Part shown: positions 8,884 to 17,017 of the stretch, in pieces | Position numbering within the stretch: the stretch's first letter is position 1 | Layout: every line of letters begins with the position of its first letter | NCBI RefSeq assembly: GCF_016638705.1 | Contig: NZ_CP067341.1 | Span: forward strand, 1,925,501-1,989,500 | Direction: 5' to 3' | Source: Lysinibacillus agricola | GTDB lineage: Bacteria > Bacillota > Bacilli > Bacillales_A > Planococcaceae | Length of the DNA stretch: 64,000 nt | Translations under genes and position numbers: made by a program | The notes under the pieces: generated by a model | The model's input: only the letters and a program-made list of their open reading frames with translations | Database searches by the model: none | What the model was told of the DNA's origin: nothing

Positions 8884-9108
8884 GTGTGAGAAAGGTTCCT
8901 GAAATTATCTCGCATTAACGGTCAGTAAGACGGCTGCTTCAAGTGGAAAGATGAGAACGAGTCAACGAGGTGGGCGATCAACTGAGCGTAAAAACCCAAT
9001 TAGTTCAACTAACAATCAGTGGGAGATGAAGAAAACATTTTTCCACTTTTAATTTATAAAAGCGAACCCGTTCGAGATTCATACTGCAACCGTAGCATTT
9101 TTTTACTT
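8884..9108. other. Gap between duplicated hydrolases, with copied 3' flank
   Basis: No gene seen. 8895-8967 matches 10252-10338 in several blocks (AAGGTTCCT, ACGGTCAGTAAGACG, GAGAACGAGTCAAC), showing the duplication reaches past the stop codons. 8980-9040 also resembles the sequence at 44888-44942. Confidence 0.6.
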
Positions 9109-9161
9109 GTTCATACTCCGTTCATATTGTTGTCATAGGAGGTACATATTCGTTGTATAAG
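9109..9161 (+). promoter_or_regulatory. Triple direct repeat and -10 box of hydrolase gene 2
   Basis: Repeats at 9109-9117 (GTTCATACT), 9120-9128 (GTTCATATT) and 9131-9138 (TGTCATAG) keep the 11-bp phase, and TATAAG is at 9156-9161. Repeats and -10 are conserved with copy 1 while the DNA between -10 and the start codon has diverged, arguing for functional constraint. Confidence 0.75.
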
Positions 9162-9302
9162 CTGTTCTTAACGGTTTGTGAAGGTAGTCGGAATACACTG
9201 ATGTGGATAGAAGATACGAATTGAGAATGAAAGGGAGGGGAGGCACGAGTACAGATAAAAAACGAGCTTCAATTGCCGCTCTACACCACTCGTGCAAAAA
9301 TA

Positions 9303-10241
9303 ATGAAAAAAGCGTTTAACATTATAGTTAAATTATTAGGAGTTTTAGCTATAGCAATAGTACTTTTTCTAGCTATTATTTTTATAGTGAATAAGGTTAG
9401 CAACAAATCGGAGCAAAGAAAAATAGAATCTTATGGTCAGTCTGTAACAGTAGACGGAAAAAATATGAATGTGTTAATTCAAGGAGAAGGCGAAGAAACC
9501 GTCGTGCTCCTACCTGGTTATGGAACAGCGGCTCCAGCACTTGATTTTGAGCCGTTAGTGAAAGAGTTGTCTCCTTATTACAAGGTCGTAGTAATCGAGC
9601 CTTTTGGTTATGGACTAAGTGATGAAACGGAAAAGGAACGAACCCTGGAGAATATGGTAAATGAAATTCATGAAGCATTGCAGAGTCTAAACATTGACCG
9701 ATATACTCTAATGGGCCACTCCATTTCAGGCATTTACGGACTGGATTATGTGAACAAATATGAAAACGAAGTAAGTGCATTTGTCGGGATCGATAGCAGT
9801 GTTCCAATGCAGGGTGGTACGGATGATCCATTCCCATCAGGAACATATAAACTGCTCAAAAAATCAGGTTTCTTCCGATTGTTAATGAAACTGAGCCCTG
9901 ACCAATTGGTTGCACCAACTGTAGATGATGAAACAAGAGAACAAATCAGAATCCTTACGCTCAAAAACATGTTTAATCCGAACATCCTAAGTGAAGGCGA
10001 ACATTTTAACCCTAATTTTAAAGCTGCTGAAAACTTGACCTTCCCCAAGAATCTTCCTGTTATTTTCTTTTTACAAGCGAATGATACCGAAACGGAAGGA
10101 TGGATACCACTGCATGAAGAGCAAGTCAAAGATTCTGTACATGGAAAAGTGATAACATTTGAAGGAGGACATTATTTACACCATACCAGATCAAAGGAAA
10201 TCGTTGAAAATTTCAGAGAATTTATGAAAGAAGTAAAGTGA
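9303..10241 (+). CDS. Membrane-anchored alpha/beta hydrolase, copy 2
   Basis: A 312-residue paralogue of the 7939 gene with the same plan: an N-terminal helix (about 5-27), LLPGYGTAAP, nucleophile motif GHSISG and the histidine motif GGHYLHH. ATG 9303 aligns with the second ATG of copy 1, but it lacks a good ribosome site. An in-frame TTG at 9273 would add ten residues without a better one, so the start is uncertain. The middle third has diverged most, which may mean a changed substrate. It arose by tandem duplication of a roughly 1.3-kb unit. Confidence 0.87.
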   Translation: MKKAFNIIVKLLGVLAIAIVLFLAIIFIVNKVSNKSEQRKIESYGQSVTVDGKNMNVLIQGEGEETVVLLPGYGTAAPALDFEPLVKELSPYYKVVVIEPFGYGLSDETEKERTLENMVNEIHEALQSLNIDRYTLMGHSISGIYGLDYVNKYENEVSAFVGIDSSVPMQGGTDDPFPSGTYKLLKKSGFFRLLMKLSPDQLVAPTVDDETREQIRILTLKNMFNPNILSEGEHFNPNFKAAENLTFPKNLPVIFFLQANDTETEGWIPLHEEQVKDSVHGKVITFEGGHYLHHTRSKEIVENFREFMKEVK

Positions 10242-10363
10242 ATGTACTGAGTAAGGTTCCTCCCCAATTTTATCCCGCATTTACGGTCAGTAAGACGCCC
10301 ACCTCAAGTGGAAAAACGAGAACGAGTCAACTAGGTCTAAGAAACCCGACGCCTCCAGTAAAC

Positions 10364-10397
10364 CGCCCAGTCGGAACGGAAATCAACCACTCGTTTT
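10364..10397. repeat. Arm of the dispersed repeat element
   Basis: CGCCCAGTCGGAACGGAAATC and the following CAACCACTCGTTTT recur almost exactly at 27679-27712 and, inverted, at 32410-32443. Here only this end of the element is present. Confidence 0.75.
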
Positions 10398-10462
10398 TGC
10401 TGAATAGCCAACTTTATGTAGTATGATACCTTAATTTCATTCGCATAGTTTTTCAGCAAAGT

Positions 10463-10497
10463 AAAAGCGATTTCTCAGCTAGAGAAATCGCTTTTTT
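10463..10497. terminator. Bidirectional terminator between hydrolase 2 and the oxidase operon
   Basis: A perfect 14-bp stem (10463-10476 with 10482-10495), with T runs on both strands. It serves the plus-strand hydrolase and the minus-strand oxidase genes that end at 10517. Confidence 0.9.
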
Positions 10498-10516
10498 ATG
10501 AAGAGGCAAAAGATTG

Positions 10517-12178
10517 TTACCAAAGCTTATAGCCTTTAGAGCCAGGTGGGGAATTGGAAATAATATCGTAAATTGGAATTGTGTAAGCAAATAGAATTAG
10601 TGCCACTAAAATAACAAGCCACACTTTAAAGTTTTCTAGAATTGCTGGTGTCTCACTACTGTTAGCATGTACTTCACCAACTGGGAATTCCTCTTCGCCT
10701 TTTGGTGCAAACCACGCTAATTTCACCACAATATAAAGAATGATTAAGATAGCGATGAACAGGATTGTGCCACCAACTGCTTGAGCGATTTGATAAGGAA
10801 TCCAATCATAAGCTTGTTGAGCACCGCCATACTCAGAGTAATCGGATCGGCGAGGTGCACCAATCAAACCAGCGATATGCATAGCAGAAGACATAATCGT
10901 CATACCAATAGCCCATAAAATAGCTGCAAAATTACCAAGATTGTTTAAAGATTTAGTCAGTGTGCGACCTGTTAAATGTGGAATTAACCAAAATGCCGCA
11001 CTGAAATAAGTTAAAACGACTGTTGTTGCAATTGTTAAATGGAAATGTCCTGTAACCCAAATGGTATTATGGATTAATTGGTTCATTTGGTAGGAAGCAT
11101 TGATGATACCACCTGCACCACCAGGAATAAATGCTACCATACCGATAAATGGCACGAAGAAACGAGCATCTTTCCATGGTAATTTTTTAAACCAGCCGTA
11201 AAGCCCCTTACCACCTAATTCACGACCACGGAGTTCAAACATTGCAAACATCGAAAATGCAGTCATTAAAGATGGTACGATTACAGCAAAAGTTAAAACA
11301 ACTTGTATGAATTTCCACGTGCTATCAATACCAGGCTCTGTTAATTGGTGATGGATACCAACGGGTACAGAGAAAATTAAGAACAGCATAAACGACAGTC
11401 TTGCTAAAGAATCAGAGAAAATTTTTCCGCCAATAACCTTCGGAATAATGACATACCAAATCATGTAAGCTGGTAATAACCAGAAATACACAAGCGCATG
11501 ACCGAAATACCAGAATAATGTACGTGATAGTGCTACGTCAACACGTTCGATAAAGCCTAAGGACCAAGGAAGTAGCTGGAATAGAACAGAAACAGCTACG
11601 CCTAGAGTTGCAACGAACCACATTAAATTATTGACAACAACCATAAATGATAATAATGGGCTTCGTTCTCCGCTTCCTTTGTTTTCTTTACGCCACTGTG
11701 CATACCGTAAAATTTGACCTGCGCCGCCAACCCAAGAACCAACAACGACTAATGTTAGGCCTAAATAGAATATCCAATGTGCTTTCAGTGGAGCGTAGAA
11801 CGTATATAAAACAGTTGCTTCGTTAAGTAAAACCATTATTGCAGCAGCTGCTGTACCAATTGTCATTAACCAGAAGCCAATCCAGCCAAGACGACGTTGA
11901 CCAGCTGTAAAAGTCCCAGACGTACGGCTAACACTGGCAATTTGGAAACCAAAAATAAAGAACGTTGTTAAAATAAGTCCGAGTAAAACACCGTGTACGG
12001 TTAAAACTTGATAGTAACCAATGCCTGCTGGTAATGTGAATTGACCAGAACGAACGAAAACTTGTAATAAACCTGCAAGACCTCCTAATAACAATGCGAT
12101 GAAAGCCACATAAATATGTGCCATTGCTAGCTTCGCATCACGACGATCCACCTTAGTCAAATTATTATTGAGACTCAT
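10517..12178 (-). CDS. cbaA: ba3-type cytochrome c oxidase subunit I
   Basis: A 553-residue polytopic haem-copper oxidase subunit with about 13 membrane helices. The helix containing VTGHFHLTIATTVVL and the paired H-H in PVGIHHQLTEPG supply haem and CuB ligands. It is the B-type (ba3) class, with the extended C-terminal helices of that group. It reduces oxygen to water and pumps protons. Its start overlaps the subunit II gene by 14 bp. It is the last gene of a three-gene operon driven from the Fnr-type site at 12873. Confidence 0.94.
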   Translation of the reverse strand: MSLNNNLTKVDRRDAKLAMAHIYVAFIALLLGGLAGLLQVFVRSGQFTLPAGIGYYQVLTVHGVLLGLILTTFFIFGFQIASVSRTSGTFTAGQRRLGWIGFWLMTIGTAAAAIMVLLNEATVLYTFYAPLKAHWIFYLGLTLVVVGSWVGGAGQILRYAQWRKENKGSGERSPLLSFMVVVNNLMWFVATLGVAVSVLFQLLPWSLGFIERVDVALSRTLFWYFGHALVYFWLLPAYMIWYVIIPKVIGGKIFSDSLARLSFMLFLIFSVPVGIHHQLTEPGIDSTWKFIQVVLTFAVIVPSLMTAFSMFAMFELRGRELGGKGLYGWFKKLPWKDARFFVPFIGMVAFIPGGAGGIINASYQMNQLIHNTIWVTGHFHLTIATTVVLTYFSAAFWLIPHLTGRTLTKSLNNLGNFAAILWAIGMTIMSSAMHIAGLIGAPRRSDYSEYGGAQQAYDWIPYQIAQAVGGTILFIAILIILYIVVKLAWFAPKGEEEFPVGEVHANSSETPAILENFKVWLVILVALILFAYTIPIYDIISNSPPGSKGYKLW

Positions 12179-12656
12179 TTGGATCCACCACCTTTAGCAT
12201 AGAGTGCATCATCGTATGTCCTGTACCACAGTACTCATTACATACAATTAAAAACTCGCCCAATTTATTTACTTCAGTCACATATTCAGAAATGTAACCA
12301 GGTTCAAGCATCATATTAATATTTGTACCTGCAATTTCAAAACCGTGCATCACATCTGCACTTGTTGCGATAAATTTCACTTTTGCTCCAAGTGGAACTT
12401 CAATTTCAGGAGGGTTGTAATTAAATGCTGATGCTAAAACAACCACTTCATAGTCCCAATCTTTACCTTCGACTTTATGAACACCTGGATTATCGAAAGG
12501 TGGAAATTCATTTACTTTCTCATAATCTAGTGTTTTTTTACCATTGTTCGGATGTGAGCCTTGATGAAATGCACCGATGCCGAGAATGATAAGGAATACT
12601 ACTAAAGTAGCAACTCCAAACACAAGCCAATATTTCTCATACTTATGTAAGTGCAT
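12165..12656 (-). CDS. cbaB: ba3-type cytochrome c oxidase subunit II (CuA)
   Basis: A 163-residue protein with one membrane helix (about 9-30) and an external cupredoxin domain. The CuA ligands are H104 in VMHGFE and C139, E141, C143, H147 and M150 in CNEYCGTGHTMM. It accepts electrons from cytochrome c and passes them to subunit I. The short length with a single helix is typical of ba3 subunit II. It overlaps subunit I by 14 bp and follows the subunit IIa gene by 24 bp. Confidence 0.95.
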   Translation of the reverse strand: MHLHKYEKYWLVFGVATLVVFLIILGIGAFHQGSHPNNGKKTLDYEKVNEFPPFDNPGVHKVEGKDWDYEVVVLASAFNYNPPEIEVPLGAKVKFIATSADVMHGFEIAGTNINMMLEPGYISEYVTEVNKLGEFLIVCNEYCGTGHTMMHSMLKVVDPNESQ

Positions 12657-12680
12657 ATGTCTCTGTCCTTTCTTAGTAGA

Positions 12681-12803
12681 TTAAAAACGATTGATGAACA
12701 AATCGAAGCAGTACACCCAAAGCAAGATAATAATGATTCCTACTCCAAATACTGCATAGAGTGAACCTTTTAAATTCTCATCTGACTTCTTTTTATTTGC
12801 CAT
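12681..12803 (-). CDS. Oxidase subunit IIa, 40-residue membrane peptide
   Basis: A 40-residue frame from ATG 12803 with AGGAGG 7 bp upstream. It reads MANKKKSDENLKGS and then a single hydrophobic helix of about 20 residues ending in FINRF. Position directly before subunit II and the charged head plus one helix match the small subunit IIa that completes the missing first helix of ba3 subunit II. It is too short for many automatic gene finders. Confidence 0.85.
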   Translation of the reverse strand: MANKKKSDENLKGSLYAVFGVGIIIILLWVYCFDLFINRF

Positions 12804-12872
12804 TTTTGCTCCTCCTTCGCTTCTTTTGTGATCCTTCTAATTGCCATGATATATAAATAAATTTCTGTTTGA

Positions 12873-12888
12873 TGTGAAAAAAATCACA
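12873..12888. promoter_or_regulatory. Fnr/CRP-type operator before the ba3 oxidase operon
   Basis: TGTGA-AAAAAA-TCACA is an exact match to the Bacillus Fnr consensus TGTGA-N6-TCACA. A TATATA-rich -10 candidate on the minus strand lies near 12847-12854, putting the palindrome centre close to -40, the usual class II activating position. A half-site-like TGTGAAA repeats at 12903-12920. It implies oxygen- or redox-responsive control. Confidence 0.7.
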
Positions 12889-12943
12889 CATATTAGCGAA
12901 TTGTGTGAAAAAAGTGTGAAATATTGAGGAGAGATAAAAAATA

Positions 12944-12970
12944 GCCACCTCAATAGTCATTGAGATGGCC
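12944..12970 (-). terminator. Terminator of the CheX gene
   Basis: An 11-bp stem with one wobble pair (12944-12954 with 12959-12969) is followed on the minus strand by a TATTTTTTA run. It lies 180 bp past the CheX stop. No gene is seen between 12971 and 13151. Confidence 0.7.
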
Positions 12971-13151
12971 AATTTAAAGTTGAAATTGGAGTGATTTTTA
13001 TTATAATTCAGGAAATTTTACTATTAGAAAATTGGGCTTGAGCCTTATAGGGCAGCCTTCTTTAATTAATGCGAATGACAAATCTTATTCATAATTGCAA
13101 GGGGTAGTGACATAAGTTATAGCATTTGGAACAGTCCAATATTCTAGAATA

Positions 13152-13610
13152 CTATTCTTCTTCAATTGTTAATAGAACTGTCAGCGCACCAATGCTGGGA
13201 ATTGTAACTGGGAGTACAAATGCCTTTTCAAAGCCGTATAATTTTGTATTGCCAACCATCACTGTTGGCGGAGTGATATCAATTTCTAAGCTTTCTTGTC
13301 CTACGGTTGTACATAAATTACCTGCGATCATATTTCCAAATTCTCCTGTGAAGGATTCTAGCATTTCGCCTTCAAGAGGCATTCCAAACATTGTATTACC
13401 GATGCCACTAAATATATCAGGCGAGGAATCAATGATTACACGGCCTTTTAAATCTCCTATTAAGCCAATTAATACACCCATTTGCTGTTGTTGAAAGGGT
13501 TCAGAAATAATACTTGGTGATTTCACTTCGATATCCATAGGTAGAATCGATTTTAAAGCGTGAATTGTCCCGTTTAAAATAGTTTGAAAGTACTTCGAAT
13601 TACTCATCAT
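13152..13610 (-). CDS. cheX: CheX-like chemotaxis phosphatase
   Basis: A 152-residue single-domain protein of the CheC/CheX/FliY phosphatase fold. It has one signature helix, E90-F-G-N93 in SFTGEFGNMIAGN, the E-x-x-N pair that attacks phospho-CheY. One rather than two such helices separates CheX from CheC. The expected role is removal of phosphate from CheY to adapt flagellar rotation. It is solitary here, away from any che or fli genes. Two adjacent ATG codons are possible starts. Confidence 0.82.
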   Translation of the reverse strand: MMSNSKYFQTILNGTIHALKSILPMDIEVKSPSIISEPFQQQQMGVLIGLIGDLKGRVIIDSSPDIFSGIGNTMFGMPLEGEMLESFTGEFGNMIAGNLCTTVGQESLEIDITPPTVMVGNTKLYGFEKAFVLPVTIPSIGALTVLLTIEEE

Positions 13611-13675
13611 TACCGCATCCTTTTTCCGACTTTTCTACATCTTACCATGTAAAAAGGGTAAGATGAAAGTATGTC

Positions 13676-13724
13676 TTGACGAATTAGCGGGAAATTTATA
13701 TTATATTAATGAGAATGATTTTCA
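13676..13724 (+). promoter_or_regulatory. SigA promoter with overlapping Fur box
   Basis: TTGACG (13676-13681), a 17-bp spacer and TATTAT (13699-13704) form a good promoter. TGAGAAT-G-ATTTTCA at 13710-13724 matches the 7-1-7 Fur consensus TGATAAT-N-ATTATCA with two symmetric mismatches, and it covers the start point. Repression when iron is plentiful is the simplest reading. Confidence 0.75.
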
Positions 13725-13789
13725 AAATCAATAAATTGACGTTTAAGTTTTTTCAAATAGAAATTTTTATATAAAAGGAGCGGTCAGCG

Positions 13790-13879
13790 ATGACATTTGT
13801 ATTTATTGGAGCGGCAGTGGTTATCTATATTGGAGTGGGGAAACACGTTATGAAACAGGCGACTGCACATTTAAAATAA
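13790..13879 (+). CDS. Fur-regulated 29-residue membrane peptide
   Basis: ATG 13790 follows AAAGGAG and reads MTFVFIGAAVVIYIGVGKHV, then a basic tail ending HLK. It is one hydrophobic helix with a short cytoplasmic end. It has its own promoter, Fur box and terminator (13941-13985), so it is a complete transcription unit. No family is recognised. A small iron-stress peptide or the marker of a regulatory RNA are both possible, by analogy only with the small Fur-controlled Fbp proteins of B. subtilis. Confidence 0.65.
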   Translation: MTFVFIGAAVVIYIGVGKHVMKQATAHLK

Positions 13880-13940
13880 TAGACTTCGATAAAATGTAGC
13901 TTGTTTCAGCTGATAGTATAATTATTATTTAAAGACAGGT

Positions 13941-13985
13941 AGAGTATGGCCTCGACAAAATTTGTTGAGTCATACTCTTTTTTTG
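13941..13985 (+). terminator. Terminator of the small Fur-regulated unit
   Basis: A long interrupted stem (AGAGTATG with CATACTCT, then CTCGACA with TGTTGAG) is followed by eight T. Confidence 0.88.
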
Positions 13986-14231
13986 TACAAAAAATATAAT
14001 GTTAGCAAAATAATTTGCCATAATTTCATAAAAATCCTCTTGTAGAAATCTTTGAAAACCATCTGTTTTGACAAAAAATAAGTAAAATAGAGTGAATTTT
14101 TTTATTTTTGTACAAAAATTTTATAAAATTGAATATTTATTTTTTTCTGAAAACTATTGAAATAGTTTGTCGTTTTATGTAGTATTTTAAAAAATGGAAT
14201 CGCTTTTCATATTTTGGAACGGAGGTCGGAA
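13986..14231. other. AT-rich leader region of the peptide-utilisation operon
   Basis: No gene seen. Highly AT-rich with TTTTTTATTTTTG tracts; the operon promoter should lie here but no single -35/-10 pair stands out. An IclR-type operator is plausible but not identified. Confidence 0.4.
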
Positions 14232-15218
14232 ATGGGAGTAAATATTTTAGAAGTTAAAGATTTAAAAATAGGTTTTAAACATGACAAAAAAGAAGTTCCA
14301 ATTGTGAACGGTGTCTCTTTACAACTTGAGAAAGGTAAAACTTTAGGAATTGTTGGTGAATCAGGTTGTGGTAAAAGTATGACATCCCTTTCACTTATGG
14401 GTTTATTACCTAATGGTGTCGATTGGCAAAATGGAAATATTTATATAAATCAAATGCATATTAACAAAAATTCAAACAAGGAATGGCGGAAGGTTCGTGG
14501 GAAAAAAATAGCGATGATTTTTCAGGAACCAATGAGTTCGCTAAACCCAGTTTATAAAGTTGGTTCACAAATAGTTGAAATGATACTTAGTCATGAAAGA
14601 ATTTCTAAAAAAGAAGCATATGAACGTGCCGTTGACATGCTTCGGTTAGTTGGAATCCCTCGTCCAGAAAGAGTAGTTAATGAATATCCTCATCAATTGT
14701 CAGGAGGAATGCGTCAACGAGTCATGATTGCCATGGCATTAGCATGTGGCCCAGAAATATTAATTGCAGATGAACCTACTACTGCATTAGATGTAACTAT
14801 ACAGGCACAAATTCTGGAACTAATGAAAGACCTTCAAGAGAAACTGCAAATGTCTATCATTTTAATTACCCATGATCTTGGTGTCGTTGCTGAAATTTGT
14901 GAGCGAGTGATTGTTATGTATGCCGGAGAGATAGTTGAAGAAGCAACTGTACTAAATCTATTTAATCATCCTTTACACCCATATACAAAAGGGCTATTAA
15001 ACTCATTACCAAATATTGAGGAAGAACAAGAATATCTACCGTCGATTGATGGTGTTGTACCTGCGCCGGTGGATATGCCAACAGGGTGTAGATTTTTCGA
15101 TCGATGTAGTTTTGCAACTTTAAAGTGTAAAAATAAACCAGATTTATTTACAACTAGTATTGGCACTACTGTACGATGTTGGTTATATGAGAACGGTGAA
15201 TTGGAGGGGGGATTGTAG
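14232..15218 (+). CDS. Peptide ABC transporter ATPase, OppD/DppD type
   Basis: A 328-residue ATPase with Walker A GESGCGKS, signature LSGGMRQR and Walker [12 protein letters not shown], plus the C-terminal cysteine-rich oligopeptide-transporter extension ([19 protein letters not shown]). ATG 14232 is preferred because GGAGGT lies 5 bp before it; an upstream TTG at 14214 lacks a site. It opens the peptide-utilisation operon and pairs with the next gene as a heterodimeric motor for the permeases at 18870 and 19802. Confidence 0.93.
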   Translation: MGVNILEVKDLKIGFKHDKKEVPIVNGVSLQLEKGKTLGIVGESGCGKSMTSLSLMGLLPNGVDWQNGNIYINQMHINKNSNKEWRKVRGKKIAMIFQEPMSSLNPVYKVGSQIVEMILSHERISKKEAYERAVDMLRLVGIPRPERVVNEYPHQLSGGMRQRVMIAMALACGPEILIADEPTTALDVTIQAQILELMKDLQEKLQMSIILITHDLGVVAEICERVIVMYAGEIVEEATVLNLFNHPLHPYTKGLLNSLPNIEEEQEYLPSIDGVVPAPVDMPTGCRFFDRCSFATLKCKNKPDLFTTSIGTTVRCWLYENGELEGGL

Positions 15219-16196
15219 ATGGTCAGCCCATTATTAGAAGTAAAGCATTTAAAGAAATACTTTCCATTAACAGGATCGCGAGCTGATTATTTAAAAGCAG
15301 TAGATGATGTTTCATTCACTGTAAATGAAGGCGAAGTTCTAGGTATAGTTGGTGAATCAGGCTGCGGTAAGTCTACTATGGGAAAAACACTGATTCAACT
15401 TCTAACACCAACGGAGGGTGAAATCTTACTCAATGGAGAAAATATAACATCATTTAGTCCAAAAAAGGTACGCCAAACACGTCGCGATATGCAAATTATA
15501 TTCCAAGATCCATATGCTTCACTTAATCCACGAATGAAGGTTTTTAAAATTATTGAGGAACCTTTAGTTAATTTTGGGATTGGTACAAAAGAAGAAAGAA
15601 AACAGCGAGTTTTCGAAGTGGCCAAAAAAGTGGGACTTACACAAAAGCAACTAGACCGTTACCCTCATGAATTTTCAGGTGGTCAAAGACAGCGTATTGG
15701 GATTGCTAGAGCACTTGTGTCGAATCCTAAGCTTATTGTAGCGGATGAGCCTGTTTCTGCACTGGACGTATCGATTCAATCTCAAGTATTGAACATTATG
15801 AAAGACTTGAAAAATGAAATGAATCTTACATATATTTTCATTTCACATGATTTAAGTGTAGTGCATCATTTTTGTGATCGTATAGGGGTGATGTACCTAG
15901 GAAAGATAGTAGAAGTCGCGAGTAAACAAGAGTTATTTAATAATCCAAAACATCCCTATACAAAAGCATTACTTTCTGCATTACCAAAATCTCATCCTTC
16001 TAAAGAAAAAGAACGTATAGTGCTAAATGGAGATGTTCCAAATCCTGCAAACCCCCCTTCTGGTTGCACCTTCCATACTAGATGCCCAAATTGTATGGAA
16101 ATATGTAAAGTGACGCCTCCAACTTTAAAAAGTATTAGTGAAAAGCATGATGTATCCTGTTTACTTTATGAAGAGAAAATGGAGCGATTATTATGA
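15219..16196 (+). CDS. Peptide ABC transporter ATPase, OppF/DppF type
   Basis: A 325-residue ATPase with [23 protein letters not shown] and VADEPVSALD, and the C-terminal CTFHTRCPNCMEICK cluster. The ATG directly follows the stop of the preceding ATPase gene and a GGAGGGGGG site lies within its end. Together the two ATPases drive import of peptides delivered by the lipoprotein at 17018. The stop overlaps the next gene by 4 bp. Confidence 0.93.
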   Translation: MVSPLLEVKHLKKYFPLTGSRADYLKAVDDVSFTVNEGEVLGIVGESGCGKSTMGKTLIQLLTPTEGEILLNGENITSFSPKKVRQTRRDMQIIFQDPYASLNPRMKVFKIIEEPLVNFGIGTKEERKQRVFEVAKKVGLTQKQLDRYPHEFSGGQRQRIGIARALVSNPKLIVADEPVSALDVSIQSQVLNIMKDLKNEMNLTYIFISHDLSVVHHFCDRIGVMYLGKIVEVASKQELFNNPKHPYTKALLSALPKSHPSKEKERIVLNGDVPNPANPPSGCTFHTRCPNCMEICKVTPPTLKSISEKHDVSCLLYEEKMERLL

Positions 16197-16984
16197 GTAA
16201 AACATTAGAAAAAGGCATTAACATTTTGACATTATTTACAGAAGAACACTCTTCATGGAGTTTGGATGAATTGGCGAATGAAACAGATATTCCAAAACCT
16301 ACTTTACATAGATTTCTTAAGACATTTACTGATTTAGGGGTGCTAAAACGTCCTTATATTCAAAGTGGAGGTCAATTAGTATTGAGCGATCATTATTTTT
16401 TAGGAAATAAATTAATAGAATTAGGAGCAATCGCTGCCAATTCAATTGAAATTCGTTCACTTGCAATACCATATATGAAAATGCTACAGCAAAAATTTGA
16501 CTTGGCAGTTCAACTAATAGTGATGGATGAAACAGATGGTCTTTATATTGAAAAAATCGAAAGTTTAAGACCTGTTCTATTATATACACGAGTAGGGAGA
16601 AGAGCGCCACTATATGCTGGTGCATGCTCACGTATAATATTATCTTTTCAATCAGAAGAAAAAATAAAAAATGTATTACAGAAACCGCGTAAAAAATACG
16701 CCAGTGGAACTCCTGTAAGAGACAAAGAAATCTACGAACTGATCGAATCGGGGAAAAATGATGGATATGCCTACAGTGTTTCGGAATTAGAAGAAGGGAC
16801 AGTATCAATAGCAGTACCAATTTTTAATAGCAATAGGGAGGTAGAATATTCTATAAGTATAGCGGGAATAGAATCACTATTACCTAAAGAAAAAATAAAC
16901 GTATTTTTAGAAGGACTATGGAATACAGCTGCCCTGATTTCAGCTGAATTAGGTTATTCACAGCCATATCCTTATGGCGAATAA
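16193..16984 (+). CDS. IclR-family regulator of the peptide operon
   Basis: A 263-residue protein. An N-terminal winged helix (LDELANETDIPKPTLHRFL, about residues 24-43) is followed by the IclR effector-binding domain with the conserved block YTRVGRRAPLYAGACSR. It overlaps the ATPase gene by ATGA, so it is made with the transporter. It probably senses a product of peptide breakdown such as pyroglutamate or a dipeptide. No other regulator is in the operon, so local control is the best guess. Confidence 0.9.
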   Translation: MSKTLEKGINILTLFTEEHSSWSLDELANETDIPKPTLHRFLKTFTDLGVLKRPYIQSGGQLVLSDHYFLGNKLIELGAIAANSIEIRSLAIPYMKMLQQKFDLAVQLIVMDETDGLYIEKIESLRPVLLYTRVGRRAPLYAGACSRIILSFQSEEKIKNVLQKPRKKYASGTPVRDKEIYELIESGKNDGYAYSVSELEEGTVSIAVPIFNSNREVEYSISIAGIESLLPKEKINVFLEGLWNTAALISAELGYSQPYPYGE

Positions 16985-17017
16985 ATAATAAATACTACAA
17001 CAAAGGGGATGTACTGT

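Noticed and set aside
9397..10129. Two antisense frames of 127-149 codons opposite hydrolase 2
   Set aside because: Mirror frames of a clearly coding gene, with no start signals.
10238..10426. A 62-codon frame after the second hydrolase
   Set aside because: No ribosome site, and it runs through copied flank DNA and a dispersed repeat fragment.
14214..14231. An upstream TTG start for the first ABC ATPase
   Set aside because: It overlaps the GGAGGT site that serves ATG 14232.
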